Below are positions 1-10,871 of a DNA stretch of 64,000 nt, piece after piece. The notes beneath the pieces were generated by a model. That model did no database searches, was not told the origin of the DNA, and saw nothing but the letters and a program-made list of their open reading frames with translations. Position numbers and translations under genes: made by a program. Origin of the DNA: Entamoeba invadens IP1 (Eukaryota; Evosea; Mastigamoebida; Endamoebidae); assembly GCF_000330505.1 (NCBI RefSeq), contig NW_004443753.1, positions 1-64,000 of the forward strand, written 5' to 3'. Each line of letters starts with the position of its first letter. Positions within the stretch are counted from its first letter, which is position 1.

Positions 1-1274
1 ATAAAAATTTGTGTATAAATTATGAATAAAAATATATAATAATAAAATAACAACACAAATAAGGAAAGAAATAAAAATTAATTTTAAAAGAAACATCATA
101 ATATCTGAAAAAAAAGAAAAATTTAGAAAGAGTAAATTCTAAGACATGCCTCGGAAAAATTTGTTTTTTTGCACTAAAATATTTTTTGGCAAATTAAAAT
201 AAAACTCACCTCATGGTTACTCCCTATTATAGAACAATAGTAAAAACGTCTAGTATTTAAACTATTAACAACTGGTTAATTGTTATAGTATATACATGAT
301 ATAATAAATTATACAAATTTATTATAACAATATAATATAATTAAAGATATCTTAACTAATGTTTAACCCACATACTATAATTATGTATTAAATTATGTAA
401 TAAATAATATATTAAGAAATAGTACATTTTGTCAAAACATTCAAATAACATTTTCTAAAAACAAATATATACATTTATAAAAACTATATAAAAAATTAAT
501 AACAACGAAATATTAATAGTAAAATAAAGTCACAAATAAACCCAAATAACAATTAAACTATTAATAAATTATTATTAATCCATAAAATAATAATTTAAAT
601 TCATTTTGAACATAATTTTTTAAATAAAATTAACAAAAAAAACTAAAAGTATAATAAATTGAATCATTTTGATATAATTAAATAATATAATAATTCAAAT
701 AAAATAATGTTAAATAAATTAGAAATAGTATAATAAAATAGTAATTAGAACTAATCATTTAATTATAATAGTTACCATTATTACAATTAAATTTTATTTA
801 TTCTTTAGTTTATGTGAACATTCTTGACATGTATTATATTATTTAACCTGTATTTATATACATTTCATAACAAATTATAATATTTTTTATTAACAGTTTT
901 AATTATTAATACTTGACATGAAGAAAAACCTTTTTAACCAAACACACCTTAAGAACACTTCAATTATTTTATTACTGTGTTTTCATTGTTTTATTAAATG
1001 AATTACTATTTAAAAATAACATTATGGGATTTTATTTTTATTTATTATTAAAATTAATAATAACTTAACTATAAGTTTGTAACAATAATTGTTATAATTA
1101 ACTATTTTATATTTTTATAGTTTAATTGAATAATAATTTATTATGAAATTATTGTAGTTTTATTTAATAAAATATCTATAATAACTTATTAAATTATTAT
1201 TTTGTTATCAATTTAATAATTGAAATTTCATCAAACATGCAACAAAAATTTGTTATTAATAACCCGTTTTTATT

Positions 1275-1321
1275 AATAATACAGCTACGACTATTAACAC
1301 AATAGTCGTAGCTGTATTATT
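1275..1321. repeat. Perfect 21-bp inverted repeat with 5-nt loop
   Basis: The arms 1275-1295 and 1301-1321 are exact reverse complements around the loop AACAC. The arm core CAGCTACGACTATT has more G+C than its surroundings, so this is not an AT-only coincidence. No gene lies next to it. It could be a MITE remnant, a transposon end fused to its partner, or a cruciform. Confidence 0.85.
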
Positions 1322-4119
1322 TGTATGTGGTATTTTAGAGTATATATTTGCTTTATAATTGTAGACTAAAAACTGTTAATGTAATTTCTTGAAACATACA
1401 CTTGTAATTGATATGTGATTTTTTAAACTTATAATCTTAATGACTATTGTGGATGCAAACAATGACATTGATCCTCTTTTACAAGTAATATTATGGAATA
1501 TCTGTCAAAAACATATTAAAAACATTGTATTAATTATATCGTTACAAAAAGGCATAATCTGAAAATAAACACTAACTGAATTACCAATAACATGAAACCA
1601 AAAAAAAGATGAGACAGTTCAGAAATGTAAATTCTCAGTATCATGTAAGCCCGATTAAATAGTTTGACGTAACATAATTGAATTCCAGGTGTTGTTGTAA
1701 TATATAAAATTAAATAACAAAATAAAAGTAATTTCTTGACTGTTGGTTGCATTTTTTCTTTCTTTTTAAAACATTCGAGTTGTTACAAGTTTTATAAAAT
1801 TTCATACATCTAAAAGTTATTGTAGTTGATAAACAAAAAAATGATTTATTAATAAATTAAACAGGCACATCAGATATCAATTATCAATTTCAAAACAATC
1901 ACATCATTTATATTTTCTTTATTGTTTTTTAAAATCCAATAATTAATATTTAATCAATAATGGTTTATAACCTATTAGTAGTCGAGGTATTCAGTTTACA
2001 TGATATACTTATTAATACAGATATACACATTTTCAATAATAAAAATTTGTTGTAAAAATAAATCATATTAATTATATTCGAATCTAACAGTTTATCTTTG
2101 ATGCCAAACTTTTAACAACAAAAAAGTTTGCAAGTTTTATATTTATATAATTTTAAAATAGTCTGTTTTACGTTAATACACATACGATTAACAATATATA
2201 CAGTTATAATCGAATCGTAATTAAATATTTCAATTGATGATTTCTGTTATTTTTTGATTTATATTTTGATATCATTAAAATTAATTTTGAATAATTATAC
2301 ATTTATTAATTTTTAGTAAAAAGGTGTTTCCAATTATTCACATAACAAAGTTATCAACACTATTAAAAGTTTAAATATATTAATAATAGATATACATATT
2401 TGTTAATACAAATTTAATTGTATAATTAAATTTTTGAATGAATAATGACTGTTAATGACATTGTTATTTTCAATTATTAATTGTAATTATATGTGTTTGC
2501 ATTGACGATTTGTTAATACAAAGAAAAATCAAACATAAACAATTGTTGATAATTTCATTGTGCAATCACTTCCATATCCTCAATTTTCATATCAACAGTT
2601 TTTTGTTGAAAATGATGTGCAAACGAGATATTAATCCAAATAATTTTTTTAACAATCGTTTTATCATTTTTATATTACAACACAAAAAGTGAACATGTAT
2701 ATTTCGATAATACTACAACTATTATGATTAATTAAAATGGAAGCATTTATTAATTAGTAATTTTCATTGATTTGATAACAACAGTTGGTGTATTTTGTTT
2801 TACCGTTTATTGCTACACTGATGATATAAAAACAGCCTAAAATATTAAAAGTGGTAACTTTACGATGTGTAAAAATGTAACATAAAACTAAAAGTTTAAA
2901 AGATAACAGTAAAATTAAAAAAGTATCACAGTTTACACAAATTTTAGGATTTTACTTGCAACTCACTCAAACGTGTACATAAGACATTAAAATCATTTTT
3001 AGTAGTCTAAGAATTAACATGAATTAAAAACTATAGTTGTGTATTTTTTGTTAACATATTTCAATATTGTTGTTGATATGTTGTCAACGAAATGTTTTAA
3101 AACAACAAATATGTATTGAAGTTGAATCAGTAATGAATTTACCCACTTTTGTTTAAATGTCAAAAAGTTTTTTTACAAAAAAATCAAATTCAAATACATA
3201 AAAGTCACAATTTCGTGTTTATTGATTTCAACTTATATATATGTAAAATATAAGCTGTTTTAAATGATATATTAATACACAATTTGTTGTACCTTATTTA
3301 AATATTACTGTCCATATATTGAAAATTAAATTTATTGTTGTGTTTTTGATGTTTAAACAAAGTAAAGCGTAAACTTCTATTGGTTTATGATTTGAAACAA
3401 ATGGACCGTTACAATGTTTTATATTTTTCAATTTGGTGTTTTTGTTGTTCATTAAAATACAAAAGAAGTTATAATCATGTTTTTTTATTGATATCATTAT
3501 TAACTAACTGTTTGTTAAAATGTATTTTTCCAGACAAATCAACTGCTTATATCGTCATTGTTTGGCACGTTGAATGATCAATGCTACTCATTTTACAATA
3601 AATTTATTTTAACAATATAATCAGAATTAAATATACAATACTAAAACAATTATGTTGTACATTAATAAGTATCAACAAAATTATAAACAGGTTGAAAGAT
3701 ATATTGAAAAGTTTAAAATAATAATTTTTTTCTAACACAAATGATTTATCATTATAAAAAATGTTGTTAATTGTGATGCAATTTTTATTCCATGTTGAAA
3801 AATGACCATAGTCTTATATGTTGATCATGCACATGACATCATTTTATTCATTTTTTATGTTTATAATTTATAATAAAATAAATATTTATAACAAGTCATT
3901 CTTTGAAATAGAATTTCAATGAAACGGTATTGTTTAATTATCAAATAATGTTTGTTTAATTGTGGTTTTAAATATTTTACTCCGTCGATTCTGTAACAAA
4001 TAAAATATTTAATTAATAATTACAAATAAATGTTTGTAATTACAAACAGATATTGTACAATGTAGTTTATTTGAAATACACATTTTTATTGAATTATCGT
4101 TAATTATTTACATTTTAGT

Positions 4120-4319
4120 TTGTTAATTTAACATGTAAAAACGTTAATAATAGTAAGATGTTAATTATGATTGCTTTAAATTATTTGTAAATTTTCGCTG
4201 TGTTAATTTGACAAGAAAAAACGATAAATATTTTTAAATTGTTAATTATTTTTTTCGTTAATTAATTTTATTTTTCGGTGTGTTAATTATACAAGAAAAT
4301 ATGTAAATAAAATTCATAT
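4120..4319. repeat. Degenerate tandem repeat, period about 75-80 bp
   Basis: Units begin near 4126, 4201 and 4281. Each opens with TGTTAAT, followed by an ACA(A/T)G-A-rich stretch and a run ending in GTTAAT. A similar unit reappears beyond the MULE at about 10407-10465, so the array was split by that insertion. Identity between units is moderate and was judged by eye. Confidence 0.45.
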
Positions 4320-4328
4320 GTTAAATTT
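4320..4328. repeat. Target site duplication, left copy (MULE-1)
   Basis: The nine bases GTTAAATTT directly precede the GGG terminus at 4329. They recur exactly at 10364-10372 just after the CCC terminus. Nine base pairs is the usual duplication length of Mutator-like elements. Confidence 0.95.
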
Positions 4329-4925
4329 GGGACTTACCTTTTACACCCACACCCCGCTATAAATACATATTTTTTATATAAAAATAAAACATTTTTTGTA
4401 TTTTTTGTTTTTTGAGTCTTGAAAAAAATAGGGTTTTTCTTTTTCTCATTTACATCTAATAAAATAAAACAAATAAAAAGTTTTATATAAAACGTCATTT
4501 TTTATTTTTTTGTTTTTTTTGTCGCATGTTTTGGCGCAAAGTGAACGTTTTGATTTATATTTAACTTTAAAACACCAAATTATATAATAATTAAATAAAC
4601 CACACTTTTAATATTAACAAATCTTAAACTCTTAATTACTAAATGGAAGAACACTCAACCAAAATCCAAGTACTTTTTACCTTCGATGTAAAAACCAAAG
4701 AAGGCAATCCTTATTTGGTTAAGGAAGGGATTGAAACCCCAGACAACATCATCGATTCAATAGCCAATGCGTTTATTTCCTACAACTTCAAAACCCAATC
4801 AAAAACAATGGCAGAGGCTTCAGCTATCTCTGTTGCTAACCAGACATTTTCTTTTTTTGTTACTAAAAACAGCGATTCACAAAAACTCAAACAGACATTC
4901 CGTTGTGTTTACTAGAAATGTTATT
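4329..4925 (+). repeat. MULE-1 left terminal inverted repeat
   Basis: It matches the reverse complement of 9766-10363 with about a one-base length difference. Identity stops abruptly after the TTATT at 4921-4925. It contains a complete 90-codon ORF, so this is a coding terminal repeat. Confidence 0.92.
4643..4915 (+). CDS. Solitary copy of the MULE-1 transposase N-terminal region, inside the left TIR
   Basis: This 90-residue ORF starts with ATG and ends in TAG. It is identical to the ORF at 9776-10048 on the other strand. At the right end the same ORF runs in frame into the transposase, where the residues after the TAG complete a C-C-H-H zinc finger. Here the continuation is unrelated, so only the first part of that DNA-binding region (ending FRCVY) could be made. 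The upstream TIR would supply the same promoter at both ends. Whether it is expressed is unknown. A truncated DNA-binding fragment could act as a competitor of full transposase, but that is speculation. Confidence 0.6.
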   Translation: MEEHSTKIQVLFTFDVKTKEGNPYLVKEGIETPDNIIDSIANAFISYNFKTQSKTMAEASAISVANQTFSFFVTKNSDSQKLKQTFRCVY

Positions 4926-5718
4926 TCATATATGATAAGAGTGGTCTTCGATGGTGTTAGGAAGTTTGTTTTTATGTTTATGGTTATTATTATTACATTA
5001 AAATGTTATTTGTTTTTAATAGACAACATCGATGTATTGTTTTTATTGTTAATAAAGTTATAATACATTTATAATATTTCAATAAGTTTTCAAAAATAAT
5101 ACTTAGTACTTCATACTTTTTAAAATTTCATTGAAGAAAATGTAGTATATTGGTTATATTATTCTGAATCAACAATTTTTAATAACAAGTTATAATGTCA
5201 CTAAACAAAATACACGAAATGCTTTAATGTAAATAGTAATGTTCAAAAATGAAAAGTTGGTTTACTCTAAAATTGAATAGTTAATATTTTGTATGACTAC
5301 TCGCAACAAGGTGCCATGAATTATACATTGTTGCCTTCGAATAATATATCGTTGTATTTCTAATAATATACAACCATTAAAAACACGACATAATATATTT
5401 AGTAATCAAGTGTTGTGAAGTACAATATTTTAGCGTGTATGTTGTATATGAAAATGCAAATTGTGTTGGTGGCAACATTTTTGTATCTTCTTTGAGTGTT
5501 CGTTCGGTTTGGGATACATAAAATACCTTATTGTGGTTGTATTTGTTGGTAAACACATAAGTCATGTAAATGTATTTTTGTAAATACTGCTCGTCTGACC
5601 CCCTTTTCTATATGTTGATGACTTAGAGTGCTCAAGGTGCACAAATGGTGTTGTTGTGAAATGTTTCGGTGATGGCTCCTTCAACAAAGACAAGTCACTC
5701 AATTGTAAAAAGGCACAT

Positions 5719-5965
5719 CACTTATGATATAATATTTTCAACGTCGAGTTCAACAATATGTTAAATTTTTAAAGTGACATTTCCGGTTTATCTGCGAAAT
5801 GATATTTAAATATGTGTTGTATTTGATGCAAAAATCAATCATTGCATTAGACTGACTGTTCTTAGTAGTGTTTAAAACACCACAAATTGAAATCACATTG
5901 ATACCTTACATATAGCTGATCTTCAAACTTCAGAGACAAATTCCGACATACTTATTTATTAGTTT
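5719..5965 (+). repeat. Direct repeat, left copy, flanking the MULE-1 cargo gene
   Basis: It is similar in the same orientation to about 7505-7755. The best stretch is 5772-5905 against 7566-7700, with shared blocks such as TGCGAAATG, GTGTTGTAT, GCAAAAA and TCAATCAT. Identity is about 70 percent by eye. The pair flanks the decayed ORF series, as if the region arose from tandem paralogous genes or nested duplication. Confidence 0.5.
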
Positions 5966-6011
5966 GAAAGTCTATACTCAATTCTAAAGTTAAATTTTAT
6001 TAAAACGGAAA

Positions 6012-7490
6012 ATGTCAAAATACACGGAACACACATACACTTATCAAACAGTTTGACACTATAAGTTTTTTAGAAGTCAGTATCAAACAAAGTGTTACAT
6101 TGACTTACTCGGAATTGACACCAATAAAATCACAACTGAGTGTTTTCAAAGTATTTGGAAATGATAAAGCATTAATTGGAAATACCCTTTTTATCACTGT
6201 CACTGATTTAATATTTGAACAGTTATCATCAACAAATTCAATCATCAATGTGAATAAATTCAACTTGGAAGGTCTTAATATCAAATTTCCATCAAAAACC
6301 ACAACTACACACATTCCACACATTAACACGTTACTGCCAATGAGTGGTGCATCCTTTCCTACAGATACTTTACTTGAATGTAATTTCAAAACATTGATTA
6401 ACAAATCAACATCGACATCTGTTTTCAATGCCCAATGATGTACTTTGCACAGTTACTGACACGGAAAATTGCCATAGAAAAGACACCAGTACAGAGTATA
6501 AACAGAGATATAACATTGAAATTTCAACCGCTGTGAATAGTGTGGTCATATATGAAAACAATGCAGAGATAACAAAGGAATATGATATTGTTAATGTAAA
6601 ACAGGACTGTGTGACAATTTTAAATAATGAAATAAGGCATTTATACATTGAACATACACATGAGTGGAGTTAAAGTGATGTGTATTGGTGATGATGCAGA
6701 TAGTAAAAAGTGTAAAATTGTGGTCAATAATTATGTTGATACAAATCAAATCAATTTACTTGGAAAGAACATCATTTTGGAGGAAGACCTCAATATTGAT
6801 AATGTAATATCCTATGTCAAAATAACAAGAGACGTTTCTTTGAGTACATTTGAAGCAACACAAATGTACATTGAAATGGTTGAGAAGGGCATCTTAGAAG
6901 TGGAACAATATGCATCTTTTGGATCACTTTTGCTTGTAAAAATCACATATTTATGCATTTGAATCATTCGGTACTTCACTCTTACAATACATGGCTGGTG
7001 AAATTGTATTTGATGCATTAGACAATCAGGCTATTTTGAACGTAAACAGGTTTGAAGTGAACACCACATTTGTACAATCGGCAAAGGATCAGTGCATCAC
7101 TCCGATTATCAGAAAGGCATTCACAAATGGTGAACCTATGAACATAGACGCTGTTCCAGAACTTGTGTGGAAAGGTTCTGTAACATTCACAGAACAGGGA
7201 CAATTGTGTATTACGACTGTGGGTTTTCAAAACTCGAACACGTCAAGCACTCGTGTCGAGTCCGAGACAACACCAACAAAGTTGCCACGCATCGTATACA
7301 ACAGTGATGAGTCGTTGTTATCATGGATGTTTGTTGAAATGCGAGATACACCGGGAGTGTAGTACTCATTGAACCAGTTAAATCCGCATAGTGTGCACTT
7401 CGGCATGATCTGGATCTTCCCTGGAAAGAATTTGTGCGCCTTCTCAACAAGTGTCTTGTAAAACTCAGTCTGTGTATTGATTAACTAGCT
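6012..7490 (+). pseudogene. Decayed cargo gene of MULE-1, unknown family
   Basis: A protein of roughly 450-490 residues is readable only by changing frame repeatedly. ATG at 6012 opens MSKYTEHTYTYQTV. The frame then moves near 6055, 6435, 6670 and 6960, each time by +1 at or just before a stop codon. Near 7360 it changes again and meets a TAG, with a plausible C-terminus (DLPWKEFVRLLNKCL) ending about 7490. The fragments are rich in beta-type residues and contain no domain I recognise. It lies on the strand opposite to the transposase and between direct repeats. Most likely it is a captured or second element gene undergoing decay; programmed frameshifting is a less likely alternative. Confidence 0.5.
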
Positions 7491-7504
7491 AATACTTGTA
7501 GAGA

Positions 7505-7755
7505 GGCATTTCACAAATGATACGCCTCTTTAAGTGTCGGGTTTTACAAAATGTTGTACTTTTATTGTGACACTTCAAGTTTCACTGCGAAATGTCTTCT
7601 AAATACGTGTTGTATCCGTTGCAAAAAATCAATCATCACACCAGACTAGTTGTTTTTAGAAGTTTTCAAGACGCTTTAAATTGAAACCATGTAGACACAG
7701 CTCACAAACTCTCTAATCAATGCTCATTGACATTTTTTTAACATTCTTATTTATA
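7505..7755 (+). repeat. Direct repeat, right copy, flanking the MULE-1 cargo gene
   Basis: This is the partner of 5719-5965. It lies between the end of the decayed cargo gene and the 3' end of the transposase. Confidence 0.5.
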
Positions 7756-7805
7756 ACAAACAATTAATTAATAAATTATTATTAAATAAATAAAAAAAGT
7801 AATTT

Positions 7806-10048
7806 CTAATTCAAAAAACAGTTTCTCGAATTATGACCACTTTGACCGCACTTTTTACAGTGGTACACTCTTTTGACCGAAGCGTTTGGTTCAACTTTAT
7901 TCAAACCCTGACCAAAAACAGGTGGTTTCGGTGGAACTACTCTTCCTGGATGCGTCACCATTTCGACCATTATTCTGGGTCTTGGTCCTTTTTGAAATTG
8001 TCGCGATGGTTCAGTCAGATTGTCAACAAATTTTTGGGTGCTAACTAGCGACTTTCTTTTTACGATGGTGTTACTACTTTCTTCGTTTTCTGTTATAAAA
8101 ATCGACTTCCTACCACTTGTAGATTTAGTGACCACTAAACTGGGTCGGAGTCTATTCCCTGTTTCTTCGACAACAAATTCTTCAATGTGTTCAGTTTTCT
8201 CATTTTTTCCTTTCAAAACGTTGTTGACAAATTCATAATATCTCACCAAAAGGGTGTTGTCATCCTTTAAAACGTTTTCTATTGCTTCAAGAGCAAAGTG
8301 TAGATCACGTCGACTTTTTGATGGCTTGACTGTCTCATCAACTGAGATAGTTTCAGTTGAATGGACACATTTTGTTGTTTCAAAAAGTTTTTCATTGAAA
8401 AGGGTGGCTGGAAGTGGGAAACACCACTTTATAGAGTACAGTGTAACCAAGTGAATGCAAGGGTATTTGTTTTCTATAAATTGGTCACAGTTGCACGAAG
8501 ATAAAGTGGTGCCATCAACAATCATTCCCATGCCACTTATTGCGTATCTATACTCTGTCATGACTTTGTGTATAATATCCTTCGGTAAAACGTACAGTAT
8601 ATTCTCATCTATCACCAACCGAGCCGCATTGTAATCAAAATTGAACTGTAAATCAAAACGTATGCTGTCTGCTTCAAGTAGTTGCGCCAATTCCAAAAGA
8701 GTCACTTCTTTTCCCCCAAACTTAAGTTTAAAGACTCCAAAGTATCCTTCTATCGCATTTGAAGTTGTTCTGTTTGAAATACACTCCATGACGCTTGGTC
8801 TCCAGCAGTCCATCACATTAAGTAAACCTTGGATTAATCGAATTTTATTTTTAGTACGGTCTTCCTTTTTTCGTTTTTATTAGCTATTTTTAATTCATTA
8901 ATTATTTCAAATAGTATTTGTCTATCATTTAATATAATGTTATCACTTCCTTCAATTCTTTCATTTTGATCAGTACTGAGATCCGAACCACTCATCGTCA
9001 TTAACGTTTTGACAAAGTCTGTTTCTGAAACCGTTTTATCAATCATTTGATACCACATATGAACAATATTTGACCTTTCACCAAAGGCAACGATAAGATC
9101 TCTTGCAACATGCCTGTGACAAAAAACGAATTTGATTCCAGAAAAGACAGAAGAAAGTGCGGAAATCTGTGACATGCACCTATCACACACAACCAAATTA
9201 AATATTCTAAATTTGGAAACGAATTTGAACAAGTTTAAAAACGAATCAGTTGTTCTATCTCTTAATATACCATAAAAAATAATATGTGTTTTATTTTTTT
9301 CGTCTAAAGACACTGCTACTATCAAAGGCAAATTAAATACATTAGTTAAAGCTGTATCATCTATAAACATTCTATTTGAATAATCAGTTGAAATTTGATT
9401 AACGTTGAAAGCAAAAAAAGAAACAAATTGTCCTGAACTGTTTTTTGTGAAGTGAGTTGAAAATTGCGTTGTTTTTTCGGCGTACAAAAATAGTTGTTGT
9501 GTTTGATCTGGTGAATATTTATTGAATGAAGATGAAATAAGACGTCGAACTACTGATGGCTTGACTGCAAGATTCATTGTAGTGACAATTTGTGATGGGG
9601 AATAATGTATCATAGCAAGTTTTTTCATCTCATTTATTTGTTCCTGTGAAAAAATAATTCTCATGTGTAATGGAATATCCGTCGTAAAGTTGTGGGAGTG
9701 ATTATTTGTTATAACTATATGTTTAACCATTGTTTTATTTTCATTCAAATTCAAACAAATGGTACAATAACATTTCTAGTAAACACAACGGAATGTCTGT
9801 TTGAGTTTTTGTGAATCGCTGTTTTTAGTAACAAAAAAAGAAAATGTCTGGTTAGCAACAGAGATAGCTGAAGCCTCTGCCATTGTTTTTGATTGGGTTT
9901 TGAAGTTGTAGGAAATAAACGCATTGGCTATTGAATCGATGATGTTGTCTGGGGTTTCAATCCCTTCCTTAACCAAATAAGGATTGCCTTCTTTGGTTTT
10001 TACATCGAAGGTAAAAAGTACTTGGATTTTGGTTGAGTGTTCTTCCAT
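7806..10048 (-). pseudogene. MULE-1 transposase, interrupted by one TAG and one frameshift
   Basis: The coding path starts at the ATG at 10048 inside the right TIR. It crosses an in-frame TAG at 9776-9778, continues in the same frame to 8834, then shifts at an A-run near 8868 into a frame ending at 7806. Catalytic residues are visible: Asp in FIDDTAL, Asp in VVCDRCM followed by FCHRH, and Glu in TSNAIEGYF. A SWIM zinc finger (CNC...CIH) and a terminal CCHC zinc knuckle (CKKCGQSGHNSRNC) follow. At the N-terminus FRC..., KCYC and NNHSHN form a WRKY/GCM1-like finger, and the TAG sits between its first two cysteines. Total length is about 747 codons, which fits MULE transposases. With both breaks taken at face value it is inactive. 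Confidence 0.9.
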
Positions 10049-10363
10049 TTAGTAATTAAGAGTTTAAGATTTGTTAATATTAAAAGTGTGGTTTATTTAA
10101 TTATTATATAATTTGGTGTTTTAAAGTTAAATATAAATCAAAACGTTCACTTTGCGCCAAAACATGCGACAAAAAAAAACAAAAAAATAAAAAATGACGT
10201 TTTATATAAAACTTTTTATTTGTTTTATTTTATTAGATGTAAATGAGAAAAAGAAAAACCCTATTTTTTTCAAGACTCAAAAAACAAAAAATACAAAAAA
10301 TGTTTTATTTTTATATAAAAAATATGTATTTATAGCGGGGTGTGGGTGTAAAAGGTAAGTCCC
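9766..10363 (-). repeat. MULE-1 right terminal inverted repeat
   Basis: This is the reverse complement of the left TIR. Its inner boundary at 9766 falls within the transposase zinc-finger coding region, so the start codon and first 90 codons of the transposase lie inside the repeat. Confidence 0.92.
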
Positions 10364-10372
10364 GTTAAATTT
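10364..10372. repeat. Target site duplication, right copy (MULE-1)
   Basis: GTTAAATTT is identical to 4320-4328 and directly follows the CCC terminus. Confidence 0.95.
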
Positions 10373-10871
10373 ATCTTTTCGTTAATTTATATTATGTTTT
10401 TTTATTGTGCTAATAAAACATAAAAAATCGATAAGTATTTATAAATTGTTAATTTATCAAAAACAATTCGATAAAAATTATTGAATCTTCTGGAATCACA
10501 ATTCAATATAACCTAATGTCCCGTTTATTTTCGTATTTTTAAAAATGGCTTTACCAAAGACGTTTTTTTGCCGCAAAAACAGCATCTTCAGTCTTTTTTT
10601 CTTGAAAAGCAAATTTTTCCGAGGCATTGTGTAAAGCGTGTTTGGCAGTTTGTACTCAATCGACGAAAAAGAATAATAGAGATAAAATAATTCAAATAAG
10701 TTTTAATTTCTTTGAATGAAAATTATTGCTCTGATATAAAATACAATTTGGCTAATTCCTTAATTTAAAGCTCAAAAGAAACTGTCGTATGTTAATGGTT
10801 TTTGTTTTTTGTCTTGAACAATATTTTTAATAATTAATTATTATCTCTAATGGATAAGTATATTCTCTCCA
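10373..10871. other. Intergenic, split tandem array and MPRKNL fragment
   Basis: The first 100 bases continue the tandem array seen left of the MULE. A 48-codon ORF on the minus strand (about 10484-10627) starts MPRKNLLF. Its first 18 bases match 146-163 in inverted orientation. I see no complete gene. Confidence 0.5.

Larger units (their letters stand above)
1..4319. other. AT-rich gene-free region
   Basis: I see no supportable gene in this stretch. Open frames are short, AT-driven and lack recognisable motifs. It contains a perfect 21-bp hairpin (1275-1321), a short MPRKNL-coding segment at 146-199 that recurs inverted at 10627, and a degenerate tandem array near 4120-4319 into which the MULE at 4329 inserted. 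It may be old transposon debris or subtelomere-like DNA; the sequence does not decide. Confidence 0.6.
4329..10363. mobile_element. MULE-1, Mutator-like DNA transposon with long terminal inverted repeats
   Basis: This 6035-bp element starts GGGACTTACC and ends GGTAAGTCCC. Its terminal inverted repeats are about 597 bp (4329-4925 and 9766-10363) and nearly identical, and it is flanked by a perfect 9-bp duplication. The right half encodes a leftward MULE transposase. The left half carries a decayed unknown gene (about 6012-7490) between approximate direct repeats. The clean ends suggest a fairly recent insertion, yet the transposase has a TAG and a frameshift, so this copy is probably non-autonomous. 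MULEs are known from Entamoeba; I cannot name the subfamily. Confidence 0.95.

Noticed and set aside
2510..5063. Short ORFs at 2510, 3294, 3380 and 4767
   Set aside because: AT-driven frames or alternative frames of the TIR ORF, without motifs or composition change.
6012..7490. Idea that the MULE-1 cargo is a viral capsid-like gene
   Set aside because: The fragments are beta-rich but no motif supports a capsid fold; impression only.
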